A DNA stretch of 64,000 bases from Fontibacillus puldeungensis (GCF_042678945.1 NZ_JBHTLM010000004.1:186001-250000); one strand, 5' to 3'. Positions 1 through 7,929 are shown, counted from the first letter of the stretch. Notes: generated from the sequence alone by a model not told the origin. Program-made: numbers and translations.

Positions 1-1
1 G

Positions 2-985
2 CTGCAGATGGGGCTCACGGATATCATTGTCGGCACGCATGCGCTGATTCAGGAGGACGTGTTTTTCCGTTCGCTGAGTCTGGTCGTTACTGATGAGCAG
101 CACCGGTTCGGTGTGAATCAGCGCAGCATATTGCGGCGCAAGGGCTTCAATCCGGACGTGCTGACGATGACGGCGACTCCGATTCCGCGTACGCTCGCCA
201 TTACAGCCTTTGGCGATATGGATGTGTCGACGCTGTCCGAACGGCCGAAGGGGCGCAAGCCGATCTCTACATATTGGGTGAAGCATAGCATGATGGATCG
301 TGTTCTTGGTTTCATCTCTCGCGAGGTGTCGCTAGGCAGACAAGCCTATCTGATTTGCCCGCTTATCGAAGAGTCGGACAAGCTGGATGTGCAGAACGCT
401 ATCGATTTGTATGTATCGATGCAGCAGGCTTTTCCGAATTTTAAGGTCGGCTTGCTGCATGGCCGGATGACTTCGACAGAGAAAGACGAGGTGATGCGCT
501 CGTTCTATGAGAACGAGGTGCAACTGCTCGTCTCCACCACGGTGGTCGAAGTCGGGGTCGATGTGCCGAATGCGACGCTGATGATCGTCATGGATGCCGA
601 CCGGTTTGGCTTGTCGCAGCTGCATCAGCTGCGAGGGCGGGTTGGCCGCGGGGAGCACGCATCGTACTGCGTGCTTATCGCGGATCCGAAGTCGGAGGTC
701 GGTCAGGAGCGAATGAAGGTCATGACCGATACGGACGACGGCTTCGAAGTGGCTCGGCGGGACCTGGAGCTGCGCGGTCCCGGGGATTTTTTCGGCACCA
801 AGCAGAGCGGGGTGCCGGAGTTTCGAATCGCGGACATGGTCAGCGATTATGCGGTGCTTGAGGCGGCGCGGGACGACGCCGTCCGGCTGGTGGGCGACCC
901 GTCCTTTTGGACGTCGCCCGAATATGGGCCGCTGCGTGAGCATTTGCGGCGCGAGCAGGTGTTCCAGGGCGAGTTGATCGATTAG
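2..985 (+). CDS. recG: ATP-dependent DNA helicase RecG, C-terminal part (5' end outside window)
   Basis: Superfamily 2 helicase that remodels stalled replication forks and Holliday junctions. The visible 327 residues hold the second half of the motor: a THALIQ segment, the DEQH Walker B box with RFGV after it, TATPIPRT (motif III), a VSTTVVEVGVDVPNAT stretch (motif V) and QLRGRVGRG (motif VI), followed by the RecG-type C-terminal region with ELRGPGDFFGTKQSG. The frame is open to the left edge, so the wedge domain and Walker A lie upstream. The stop is TAG at 983-985. Family identity is clear from the motif order and the RecG-specific tail. Confidence 0.97.
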   Translation: MQMGLTDIIVGTHALIQEDVFFRSLSLVVTDEQHRFGVNQRSILRRKGFNPDVLTMTATPIPRTLAITAFGDMDVSTLSERPKGRKPISTYWVKHSMMDRVLGFISREVSLGRQAYLICPLIEESDKLDVQNAIDLYVSMQQAFPNFKVGLLHGRMTSTEKDEVMRSFYENEVQLLVSTTVVEVGVDVPNATLMIVMDADRFGLSQLHQLRGRVGRGEHASYCVLIADPKSEVGQERMKVMTDTDDGFEVARRDLELRGPGDFFGTKQSGVPEFRIADMVSDYAVLEAARDDAVRLVGDPSFWTSPEYGPLREHLRREQVFQGELID

Positions 986-1059
986 GGCTGGTGGGCGGCC
1001 TTTTGCAGAGCCACTCGCCCTTTTTAGGTAGCTCCTAGGTCCCTAGGCCTTTTTTTCAG

Positions 1060-1089
1060 CACTATGGACAGTCTTTCCGTCATATATTA
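1060..1089 (+). promoter_or_regulatory. possible SigK-type sporulation promoter of spoVIF
   Basis: CATATATTA at 1081-1089 fits the SigK -10 pattern CATAnnnTA, with a CACT at 1060-1063 about 17 bases upstream that could serve as the short AC-containing -35. spoVIF of B. subtilis is a late mother-cell gene, which agrees with this reading. The -35 is too short to be convincing by itself. Confidence 0.3.
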
Positions 1090-1130
1090 GGGTTGAGGTC
1101 CGGAAATGACGGGACAGGAGGTGCAGGTGC

Positions 1131-1418
1131 TTGAGTTACCATCAATACGGAATTAGCCCACAGCTGGTGGAGCGGATCAAATTGAAGATGAAAAACCCGG
1201 CGATGAAGGAGCGCATGAAGCAGCTCGTGGAAGGCTTGACCAAAGCGGATCTTCAGGATCGCCCTAAAGTGCGCAGGCTTGTTAGAACTGCGGCTTCGCT
1301 GCTGGGTGAGAGGATTACCGGCGGACAGGAAGAGCAGATCGTACAGTTTGTCATTGATCAGAAAATTGACCCGCGCAATACGTTTCACCTGATCAAATTG
1401 TGGGGAATGTTCCGGTAG
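1131..1418 (+). CDS. spoVIF: stage VI sporulation protein F (SpoVIF/YjcC)
   Basis: Small 95-residue protein of the SpoVIF family, needed in B. subtilis for late coat assembly in the mother cell. It is basic and helical, with the family-like ending GGQEEQIVQFVIDQKIDPRNTFHLIKLWGMF. The start is TTG at 1131, chosen because AGGAGGT lies at 1116-1122 just upstream and no ATG is in frame. It is a single gene between recG and an opposing unit, closed by a strong terminator. Confidence 0.85.
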   Translation: MSYHQYGISPQLVERIKLKMKNPAMKERMKQLVEGLTKADLQDRPKVRRLVRTAASLLGERITGGQEEQIVQFVIDQKIDPRNTFHLIKLWGMFR

Positions 1419-1438
1419 CGGGATGGAAACACATGAAA

Positions 1439-1475
1439 GGACCCTTGGGATGGATTATACCAAGGGTCCTTTTTT
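1439..1475 (+). terminator. Rho-independent terminator of spoVIF
   Basis: A perfect 10-bp stem, GGACCCTTGG (1439-1448) with CCAAGGGTCC (1460-1469), is followed by six T. Confidence 0.9.
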
Positions 1476-1544
1476 CTCTGATGTATATTTATATGAATGT
1501 GTTTGCTGCAGGGGCTTTTTTCTTTTGCAAGCCATGCTTTATAT

Positions 1545-3011
1545 TCATCGTAGGTCCACCAAACCACCTTCGGTGTCGGAAGTGGACACGGTATCGGCCG
1601 TGCTCTGCATATTGCTTATGGAATCATCCTCATAGGAAAAATCGGCTCCGTCCGGAACGCCTAATTCCTTTCTTTTCTCGGCGATTTCTTTCTCTACGGC
1701 TTCTTTTTCGGCAGTATTCCGATCAAATTCAGCCTGACTTCGTTTATTAATCCCGGCCAGCTTGCCGTTCTTATAGGCGGCATAGAGGTCAACGGAACCA
1801 TCCGTCATGGACTGACCGACCCCGGCCTGTTCATCATAGAAATCGCGCACCTTTGTTCTCTGATAAAATAGCTCGCCGGTTTTTTCGTCATAAGTAAGGC
1901 CGAAAGGTTCATAGACCTTCATCGCCTTGGCCATCGCTTTGCGTTGTTGCGCTTCTTGTTCCTTTTCCATCAGCCCGCCGGACCAGCTGCCGCTTTCTGT
2001 TGCCGTCGCCAAAGCTGAGCCTGAATTCACATTAACAGCGCTGGTTGCGAATGCGGTCAATGTGCCGCCAACCAGGAGCAACGCCGCAGTGACTCCCAAA
2101 GCCGTAACTTTTTTCATTTTCATAATCGCCGTTATCCTTTCTTCAATCGCATTTTTACTAAAGCTGTTAAACAAAGGGGCTATCTTGCTTTTCTTTTCTT
2201 CCATAACGATCAGCGTCATGGCGTAGGCGGATCTGGTTGTTTCCCCGTGTGTCCGCACTACCGTTTCATCGCAGGAAAGTTCAATATCACGATTGGCGAG
2301 CACATACATCACCCATACCAAAGGATTGAACCAGTGTACGCATAAAGCGGAAGCCAGCAACAATTTCGTTAGGGCGTCAAATCTTTTGATATGCACATAT
2401 TCATGGGTAAGAATGTAGCGCAGTCTTGCCTCGTCCGTCCAGTCGGTTGTTTTAGGCAGAAGCACCACAGGCCGGAATACCCCGTAGGTCAGCGGCGCTT
2501 GGATTTTATCGCATTGTCTGATTTGCACATGCCGCCGCATGGGATGCTCCCGCAGCCAAGTGTCGATAAAATCGTTCTGGGCGGGCAAGGAAGTTTGGAA
2601 TTCCCTGAGCCACCGTATATAGGTCGCGATGAAAAATAATGCGGAGGCGCCCATGCCCGCCAGCCAAATGATCAACACGGGTGAAAAGAATGCCGTAGGC
2701 AAGCCTGATACGCCCAATGCTCCCGACGCCACACCGCTGGGCTGCTGCTCAGCGAAGGAAAGATCGCTCATGCCTATATCGTACATACCGGCCGTTCCAG
2801 AAAATATCCGTTTCAATACGTCTACACCGGTAAAAAAACTGAAACGCGATGGAACAGAAAAAGGAACCAGCAGGCGGCAAACGACTACTCCCCAAAGGAT
2901 CAGAAATGTCTTTTTGGGCAGCTTGTGCAAGGAAAGCCCGCGGATGATCACGATGGCGATAATGAGGACCGCTGCGGAAAGACTCATTTGCAAAACATCC
3001 ATACGGGACAC
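1545..3011 (-). CDS. M56-family (BlaR1/MecR1-like) membrane metallopeptidase
   Basis: Membrane-embedded zinc protease of peptidase family M56, 488 residues. Hydrophobic segments lie near residues 8-28, 36-52, 108-132 and 215-240. The zinc motif HEYVH is at residues 203-207 and a third ligand is probable at Glu244 in IELSCDE. A further membrane segment at about 300-325 is followed by a lysine/glutamate-rich extracytoplasmic tail of about 160 residues. The tail is not a penicillin-binding sensor: no SxxK/SxN/KTG set is visible. It starts one base after the BlaI-family gene ends, so the two form one transcript. By analogy with BlaR1 it probably cleaves or relieves that repressor, but the signal is unknown. 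Confidence 0.85.
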   Translation of the reverse strand: MSRMDVLQMSLSAAVLIIAIVIIRGLSLHKLPKKTFLILWGVVVCRLLVPFSVPSRFSFFTGVDVLKRIFSGTAGMYDIGMSDLSFAEQQPSGVASGALGVSGLPTAFFSPVLIIWLAGMGASALFFIATYIRWLREFQTSLPAQNDFIDTWLREHPMRRHVQIRQCDKIQAPLTYGVFRPVVLLPKTTDWTDEARLRYILTHEYVHIKRFDALTKLLLASALCVHWFNPLVWVMYVLANRDIELSCDETVVRTHGETTRSAYAMTLIVMEEKKSKIAPLFNSFSKNAIEERITAIMKMKKVTALGVTAALLLVGGTLTAFATSAVNVNSGSALATATESGSWSGGLMEKEQEAQQRKAMAKAMKVYEPFGLTYDEKTGELFYQRTKVRDFYDEQAGVGQSMTDGSVDLYAAYKNGKLAGINKRSQAEFDRNTAEKEAVEKEIAEKRKELGVPDGADFSYEDDSISNMQSTADTVSTSDTEGGLVDLR

Positions 3012-3012
3012 C

Positions 3013-3372
3013 TCATTTCAACTTGTCTACAAGCTGCTTCAATCTTTCGATTTCTTCTTTGGACAGCTTTTTGCTATTAATGAGAGAGGCGAACAGCAAA
3101 TCGGGGGAGCCGTCAAACACTTTATTGATCAACTCCGCCGCTTCCTGCACCTGCACCTGTTCTTTCGAAATGGCGGCCCGGCATAAGAAGTTGGGCTCGA
3201 GCCGTTTTATCGCTCCTTTGGCGATACATTTTTTAATCACGGTGTAGGTGGTGTTCTTATTCCAGCCAACCTGCTCGGCCAGAATTTCGCTAAGCTGCTT
3301 CGCGGTTAAGTCTCCCTCCTTCCATAAAACATCCATCACCTTAAGCTCGGAGTCAAACAGTTTTATGTCCAT
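3013..3372 (-). CDS. BlaI/MecI/CopY-family repressor
   Basis: Winged-helix repressor of 119 residues. The N-terminal DNA-binding domain has the family features SELKVMDVLWKEGDLTAKQL and KNTTYTVIKKCIAKGAI, and a C-terminal dimerisation helix follows. It is the first gene of a two-gene operon with the M56 peptidase, the usual sensor/repressor arrangement. Two 14-bp dyads lie 20-58 bases upstream of its start and are the likely autoregulatory operators. No beta-lactamase or penicillin-binding gene is adjacent, so the regulated target is unknown. Confidence 0.9.
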   Translation of the reverse strand: MDIKLFDSELKVMDVLWKEGDLTAKQLSEILAEQVGWNKNTTYTVIKKCIAKGAIKRLEPNFLCRAAISKEQVQVQEAAELINKVFDGSPDLLFASLINSKKLSKEEIERLKQLVDKLK

Positions 3373-3391
3373 GCCAAATTCTTCCCTTCAG

Positions 3392-3430
3392 ACTATTGCA
3401 ATAGTATCGAGTTCATACTACTTCAATAGT
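3392..3430. promoter_or_regulatory. paired operator dyads of the BlaI-like repressor
   Basis: ACTATTGCAATAGT (3392-3405) is a perfect 14-bp palindrome, and ACTACTTCAATAGT (3417-3430) is an imperfect copy 25 bp away centre to centre. They lie directly upstream of the repressor gene, where BlaI-type operators occur. Assigning them to this repressor is inference from position and symmetry. Confidence 0.65.
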
Positions 3431-3522
3431 CTGACCATGTCAAGTAGCCCTTGCTATTTGTCTGCCGATGTTTTATATTGACATGAGAGTAGGTCAAAAC
3501 AAAAGGAGGTCCCTGAACTGGT

Positions 3523-4221
3523 ATGACCCCACGAACAAAGGAGCAAAATGAAGAAATTCGCATACGCCGGCTGGCTCAAATTCGCATAGCGGCCGCCGAT
3601 GTATTTTTGGATAAGGGACTGGTAATGGAAATTCGCGACGTGGCGGTGCAGGCCGGTCTTGGATATGGAACGGTATATCATTATTACAGCAATAAAGGCG
3701 ATCTGCTCCATGATTTGTTGTGGGTTTGTATGGAGCGAGCGGGCGAATGGCTGGACGGGTTCACCAGCCCTTCCCCTTCTGTGACCGAGCGCCTGAGCGA
3801 CTTATCTCATGACCGAAGGATGAGGCAAGTGCCTCTTGCAGAGGAGAAATCTCTTTTCGCCGCCGGGATCCGGCTGCTGGAGGCTTGGGCGGACGATCAT
3901 GGCCTGTATTTACTGTACAAACTAGCTGCAGACGACTTTCGCCCTCTGCCTGAAGCACGGGCCGTCCCCCTGGCAGCGGCTTTTCGCGAGCAGGTGTTGC
4001 TTCCGTTTGCGGCTGTACTGGGAGATGGGGAGCTAGTACCTGCAAAGCCGAGTGCCTTAGATCTAAGTGAGAACTCAGCGGCGCTGCGGTTTGCCGAGTT
4101 CCGGCTGGCTGCGCTCGCGGGAGCCGCCTCGCTCCCGCTTCGCCGTGGCACCCTGCGCGCCGATGCCAGGGACATTGCCGCAGTTTTGTTTACCGAAAGG
4201 ACTATGCAGAGGCAAATTTAA
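3523..4221 (+). CDS. TetR-family transcriptional regulator
   Basis: TetR/AcrR-type repressor of 232 residues. The N-terminal HTH spans about residues 14-62 (IRIAAADVFLDKG, IRDVAVQAGLGYGTVYHYYSNKGDLL). The remaining helical part would bind a ligand but cannot be assigned to a known subfamily. AAAGGAGGT at 3502-3510 supports the ATG start. An inverted pair TTGAC-N10-GTCAA upstream could be its operator. It diverges from the blaI-like gene, and map follows after only a few bases, so the two may be cotranscribed. No efflux pump is adjacent. Confidence 0.85.
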   Translation: MTPRTKEQNEEIRIRRLAQIRIAAADVFLDKGLVMEIRDVAVQAGLGYGTVYHYYSNKGDLLHDLLWVCMERAGEWLDGFTSPSPSVTERLSDLSHDRRMRQVPLAEEKSLFAAGIRLLEAWADDHGLYLLYKLAADDFRPLPEARAVPLAAAFREQVLLPFAAVLGDGELVPAKPSALDLSENSAALRFAEFRLAALAGAASLPLRRGTLRADARDIAAVLFTERTMQRQI

Positions 4222-4232
4222 GGAGTGATATG

Positions 4233-4979
4233 ATGATTATTTTGAAATCGCCGCGAGAAATCGAAGAGATGAAAACGGCGAACCAAATTGTTGCGGACTG
4301 CCATCGGGAGGTTTCTAAAATTATTGCTTCCGGGATTACTACACAGGAAATCAATGATTTTGTCGCCAGACATATTACTAAATTAGGCGGCAAGCAGTTT
4401 ACAAAAGGGTATAACGGGTTTCCTGCAGAAACCTGCACATCGCTCAACGATGTAGTAGCGCACGGATTTCCTTCATCCCGAAAACTGCAAGATGGAGATC
4501 TGCTTAAGCTTGATATTGTTGCGGAATACGACGGCTGGTTTGGCGATTCATGTTGGTGTTATGCGATTGGCCATATAAGTCCGGAAGCGGAAAAGCTGCA
4601 GCGGGTCACGAAAGAATGTTTGGATCTTGGTATCGCCCAGGCGCTTCCCGGGAAGCGGCTCGGTGACATCACTTCCGCTGTCCAAACCCACGCGGAAGCA
4701 AACGGATTTTCGGTGGTGCGCGATCTGCTGGCACACGGCATCGGACGAAGCTTGCACGAGGAACCGAGCTATGAGCATATCGGTGTAGCGGGTAAAGGAA
4801 TTCGTTTGAAGGAAGGCATGGTCTTTACGATTGAGCCAATGATTAATGAAGGTACATTCCGCATAACGATCGATGACGATGAGTGGACAGCACGAACGGC
4901 TGACGGCAAGCTGTCGGCGCAGTATGAGCATACGATTGCGATTACGCAGGACGGTCCGCTTATTTTAACCGCTCACTAA
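4233..4979 (+). CDS. map: type I methionine aminopeptidase
   Basis: Cytoplasmic metalloprotease that removes the initiator methionine from nascent proteins, 248 residues. All five metal ligands of the pita-bread fold can be recognised: Asp in LKLDIVAEYDG, Asp in WFGDSCW, His in LLAHGIGRSLHEE, Glu in FTIEPMINEG and Glu in AQYEHTIAIT. Of two consecutive ATGs (4230, 4233) the second has the better distance to AAGGAG at 4220-4225. Paenibacilli often carry more than one map; this copy is outside the ribosomal-protein cluster and so is probably an accessory paralog. Confidence 0.9.
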   Translation: MIILKSPREIEEMKTANQIVADCHREVSKIIASGITTQEINDFVARHITKLGGKQFTKGYNGFPAETCTSLNDVVAHGFPSSRKLQDGDLLKLDIVAEYDGWFGDSCWCYAIGHISPEAEKLQRVTKECLDLGIAQALPGKRLGDITSAVQTHAEANGFSVVRDLLAHGIGRSLHEEPSYEHIGVAGKGIRLKEGMVFTIEPMINEGTFRITIDDDEWTARTADGKLSAQYEHTIAITQDGPLILTAH

Positions 4980-5001
4980 TGAAGTTGATTTGCAAGCAGA
5001 T

Positions 5002-5054
5002 AAAGAGTCTATATTGATGGTGTCTATATGACCCGTTGGTATAGCCTCTTTTTT
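5002..5054 (+). terminator. probable terminator of map
   Basis: AAAGAGTCTATA (5002-5013) pairs with TATAGCCTCTTT (5040-5051) with one mismatch, and the 3' arm runs into a T tract. Confidence 0.6.
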
Positions 5055-5118
5055 CATTTAAAGGTAGCCTTGCCGAAGCCTAGCGACGAAACGGGGGTAT
5101 CATTTCCATGAACTTCCC

Positions 5119-5164
5119 TTGCATAACGAATGTATGTTCGGTATATAATAAGAATAAATGTTCG
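5119..5164 (+). promoter_or_regulatory. SOS promoter with LexA (DinR) boxes
   Basis: CGAATGTATGTTCG at 5127-5140 matches the Bacillus LexA consensus CGAAC-N4-GTTCG with one mismatch. It lies between a TTGCAT -35 (5119-5124) and a -10 in TATATAAT (5142-5149). A weaker second copy, AGAATAAATGTTCG, is at 5151-5164, 24 bp downstream. LexA bound here would block RNA polymerase, so the three-gene cassette is predicted to be DNA-damage inducible. Confidence 0.75.
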
Positions 5165-5182
5165 TATTGTGGTGGTGTTAAT

Positions 5183-5551
5183 ATGAGTGTTAATCCAAGA
5201 ATCGAAACAGAAGAGGATTTTCAAATCATCAAGGAATACACGTTACTGCCCATTTTACTGGATATGTTAGCAAGAGATGTGCAAGAGTTAAAAATCTATA
5301 AGGATAGAATTGTGTTCAATCATGTTCTTTTTTACCTTAGGGATGTTGAGAACTCCATCTATTCGGAATTGCAAAGCATTAAAAGTACGATGAAGAAACG
5401 AAATATTAAAGTTTTGAAAATCGATACCAATGCACTAGGCATTAATGTTGAATACAAAGTTCGCGGTTACATCCACCATTTCACCATGTTGAGGAGTTTG
5501 GTAAAAGCAGAGCTGATGACCATACTGATGAATGTGCGGAGGCAGTCGTGA
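5183..5551 (+). CDS. small helical protein of unknown function, paralog A flanking a Y-family polymerase
   Basis: A 122-residue, largely helical protein with no recognised catalytic motif. It shares a clear pattern with the gene on the other side of the polymerase (6816-7316): TEE near the start, a (E/D)Y-x-LLPI motif, IYxxL-xxxK, NI-x-V, YxxRxY and AE followed by a hydrophobic end. Start 5183 is preferred over an upstream ATG at 5108, because 5108 lies before the promoter and LexA box; GGTGGTG at 5171-5177 can serve as SD. It ends in the start of the polymerase gene, implying translational coupling. I do not recognise the family; a role with the polymerase is inferred from context only. Confidence 0.7.
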   Translation: MSVNPRIETEEDFQIIKEYTLLPILLDMLARDVQELKIYKDRIVFNHVLFYLRDVENSIYSELQSIKSTMKKRNIKVLKIDTNALGINVEYKVRGYIHHFTMLRSLVKAELMTILMNVRRQS

Positions 5552-6819
5552 TGAGTGGAAAACGTGAGAAAGTTATCCTTCTGGCCGATTGCATGAGTTT
5601 CTACGCCAGCGTTGAAAAGGCGGATCATCCAGGCTGTAAGAATAAACCTGTTGTTGTAGCCGGAGACCCTGCACGCCGTTCAGGAATCATTTTAGCAGCT
5701 TGTCCTATTGCAAAGAGCTTTGGAGTAACTACAGCGGAGCGTCTTGGCGACGCGCTGAGGAAGTGTCCGGAGCTTGTTATTATGCGTCCTCGAATGCAGC
5801 ATTATATAGATATTTCACTTATGATTACGAGAATTTATGAGGAGTTTACAGATCTCGTTGAAATTTTTAGTATCGATGAACAATTTTTAGATGTCACTGC
5901 AAGCCTGCCCTTCTTTGGAGACCCAATAGCCATTGCAAAATCTATTCAGCAAAAAGTTTTAAGTCAAACAGGCGTATGGGTAAGAATCGGAATAAGTTCC
6001 AATAAAATATTGGCTAAAATCGCAACCGATATATGGGCCAAAAAGAACGAAGACGGCATATTTACCTTATCTAAATCAGACGTGGAAACTTTACTTTGGC
6101 CTGAGCCAGTAAATAAGATGTTTGGCGTCGGTTCACGCATGACAGCACATTTTACTCGTCTTGGAATGAATACAATCGGCGATATTGCCAGAACACCATT
6201 ACCGAGTCTTAAAGAAAAATTTCGAGCTCGCTTTGGTAAGCAATCGGACATTCACGCGGAGGTGATGTGGAGAACGGCTAACGGATTAGATGATAGTCCA
6301 GTTACACCCAGAACATTTAGTGCACCGCCAAAATCAGTGGGCCATATGATGACTTTGCCTAGGGATTATAATGATAAATCTGAGGTGGATACAGTTCTCC
6401 TTGAACTTACAGAGGAGGTTTGCCGCGATTGCCGACGTAAGGGATATATGGGCTCTGTAGTTACTGTCAGTTGTATGTGCAGCCCCTATGAAGCACCTAC
6501 TGGATTCTCGCGCCAAATGAAGATGCCGGATCCTACTAACAATACAAATGCCGTATTCCAGGCAGTGAAGATGATTTTCTATAAATATTGGGACAAAATG
6601 CCCGTCCGACGCGCCGGGGTAACATTAAGCCAACTGGTGGATGATGGGAATTACCAGCTTACACTTTTTGAGGATCAGGTGAAATCCAGAGCCTTAGAGA
6701 AAGCTACCGACCGCATAAAAGATCGATATGGGAGCGCCGCAATCATGAGAGCTTCTTCGCTTACCAACGCCGGGCAAGCAGCGGATAGGTCGACGAAGAT
6801 AGGAGGGCATTATAAATGA
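5551..6819 (+). CDS. uvrX: Y-family translesion DNA polymerase (UvrX/YqjW type)
   Basis: ImpB/MucB/SamB-type lesion-bypass polymerase, 422 residues. The palm begins with LLADCMSFYASVEKA (first catalytic Asp) and has the second acidic motif SIDEQFLDV. The thumb contains a helix-hairpin-helix region (VGSRMTAHFTRLGMNTIGDIA), and a little-finger domain follows. QLTLF near the C-terminus fits a beta-clamp binding motif. The start is ATG 5551 or GTG 5548, overlapping the stop of the preceding gene, with GGAGG upstream. The four-base overlap with the next gene (ATGA) shows one translationally coupled operon. It resembles the SP-beta UvrX and YqjW branch rather than housekeeping DinB. Confidence 0.9.
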   Translation: MSGKREKVILLADCMSFYASVEKADHPGCKNKPVVVAGDPARRSGIILAACPIAKSFGVTTAERLGDALRKCPELVIMRPRMQHYIDISLMITRIYEEFTDLVEIFSIDEQFLDVTASLPFFGDPIAIAKSIQQKVLSQTGVWVRIGISSNKILAKIATDIWAKKNEDGIFTLSKSDVETLLWPEPVNKMFGVGSRMTAHFTRLGMNTIGDIARTPLPSLKEKFRARFGKQSDIHAEVMWRTANGLDDSPVTPRTFSAPPKSVGHMMTLPRDYNDKSEVDTVLLELTEEVCRDCRRKGYMGSVVTVSCMCSPYEAPTGFSRQMKMPDPTNNTNAVFQAVKMIFYKYWDKMPVRRAGVTLSQLVDDGNYQLTLFEDQVKSRALEKATDRIKDRYGSAAIMRASSLTNAGQAADRSTKIGGHYK

Positions 6820-7316
6820 GCAAAAAACTTGAAAAAAACGGATTGTGGGAATCCAGCAGAATGATGCTGCCACAGCATAAAGAAGCATATCAGAACAGAC
6901 TCGATGATAAAGCAGTCCAACAAAGTCGTCCAACAACAGAAGAAATTAATATGATGAGAGATTATGTTCTACTGCCCATCATGCACTCCATTGTCATAAG
7001 AAAAGCTCAAGAAGTGGAACACTCCTCTGAAACTCTAAGATTACTTTATTCAAAGGTGGCTCAGGTTCTTGCCAAAAACATTTATGCAGACTTATCCAAA
7101 GTAAAAAGATCCTTGTCGGAAAAAAATATCAGCGTTTTTGAAAATGGAAAAGATGATCGAATGATTCGTTACCGATATATTTGCCGTGAGTATGAAGATA
7201 GCTTTACGGTCACCAGAGACTATATGCGTGCCGAAGTAAGCTTGAGAATTAGACGATATGCTGACAATCTTGTAACAAGTATGTATAGCTCAGGAAGTCA
7301 ACCAAGTAACAAATAA
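6816..7316 (+). CDS. paralog B of the polymerase-flanking protein, with N-terminal YolD-like motif
   Basis: A 166-residue protein. Residues 1-30 read like the start of YolD-family proteins (WESSRMMLPQHKEA resembles the YolD pattern W-x-(S/A)-x-MMLPEH). From about residue 42 the sequence is instead homologous to the 5183-5551 product, sharing TEE, DYVLLPI, IYADLSKVKRSL, NISVF, YICREYEDSF and RAEVSLRI. YolD proteins are regular partners of UvrX-like polymerases in Bacillus and its phages. AGGAGG at 6801-6806 and the ATGA overlap with the polymerase support the start. Function unknown; probably an accessory factor of the polymerase. Confidence 0.7.
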   Translation: MSKKLEKNGLWESSRMMLPQHKEAYQNRLDDKAVQQSRPTTEEINMMRDYVLLPIMHSIVIRKAQEVEHSSETLRLLYSKVAQVLAKNIYADLSKVKRSLSEKNISVFENGKDDRMIRYRYICREYEDSFTVTRDYMRAEVSLRIRRYADNLVTSMYSSGSQPSNK

Positions 7317-7360
7317 AACATGAGAGTAAGTCCGAGGATATATGTCCTTTGACCGTGAAC

Positions 7361-7389
7361 GGGACAGCCTAGCTCTTTTTTGCTATAAT
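7361..7389 (+). promoter_or_regulatory. promoter of the short Crp-like gene
   Basis: GGGACA (7361-7366), 17 bases, then TATAAT (7384-7389). The promoter lies inside an upstream open extension of the gene and so favours the ATG at 7426 as the true start. Confidence 0.5.
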
Positions 7390-7425
7390 CATTCTAATCG
7401 CGATATACCGGAATGGAGAGATACG

Positions 7426-7929
7426 ATGATATTGCATAAAGGTGAAATCCTGTTCCGCCAAGGGGATGACGGTGCGTTTTTGTATCACGTAAAGAGCGGC
7501 TTGTTTAAAGTGACACGCTTGCATGAGAATGGGAACATTGTCCTGTTCAATATTTTGTATCCGGGCGAGACGGTCCCGCATCATTCCTTGATTTCGCCCA
7601 AGGAGGTTCACGGGACGGCCACAGCACTTATGCGCAGCGAAGTAGAGGCGATACCGGCCCAGCAATGGTACCGGGAGCTGCAGGAGGATCCGCAGAAACC
7701 GCTGGAGGTGGCTAAGCTGCTTCAGGAGAAAGTCCGATTTATGCAGGAGCGGCTGGACCATTTGACGGTCGGCACACCGGCCGAACGTCTGGAACTGCTC
7801 ACCAAATGGCTTGGTCAACACGCCCACGGTGTTCCTTTGACCGATTATTTAACCCAAGAGGAGATCGGACAGCTGATCGGTGTAAGACGAGAGACCGTGA
7901 ACCGACTGCTGCGAAGCCAGGATCGTTGA
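7426..7929 (+). CDS. short Crp/Fnr-family regulator
   Basis: A 167-residue regulator with a cyclic-nucleotide-binding-like beta barrel (GEILFRQGDDGAFLYHVKSGLFKV; residues about 4-110), a dimerisation helix, and a C-terminal HTH (LTQEEIGQLIGVRRETVNRLL). No cysteine cluster is present, so it is not an iron-sulfur Fnr. The protein stops right after the recognition helix, about 30 residues earlier than most Crp/Fnr members, so the usual wing is missing or very short. Start 7426 has GGAGAG upstream and lies after a good promoter. Ligand and targets are unknown. Confidence 0.75.
   Translation: MILHKGEILFRQGDDGAFLYHVKSGLFKVTRLHENGNIVLFNILYPGETVPHHSLISPKEVHGTATALMRSEVEAIPAQQWYRELQEDPQKPLEVAKLLQEKVRFMQERLDHLTVGTPAERLELLTKWLGQHAHGVPLTDYLTQEEIGQLIGVRRETVNRLLRSQDR

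Noticed and set aside
1024..1057. CCTAG/CTAGG hairpin with T run after recG as terminator
   Set aside because: The stem is only five pairs with several alternative foldings; plausible but too weak to list.
5108..5182. upstream start for the first SOS-cassette gene
   Set aside because: It would begin before the LexA box and -10, so it cannot be in the transcript.
7342..7425. 28-codon N-terminal extension of the Crp-like gene
   Set aside because: A TATAAT promoter lies inside it, and ATG 7426 has its own SD and fits the family start.
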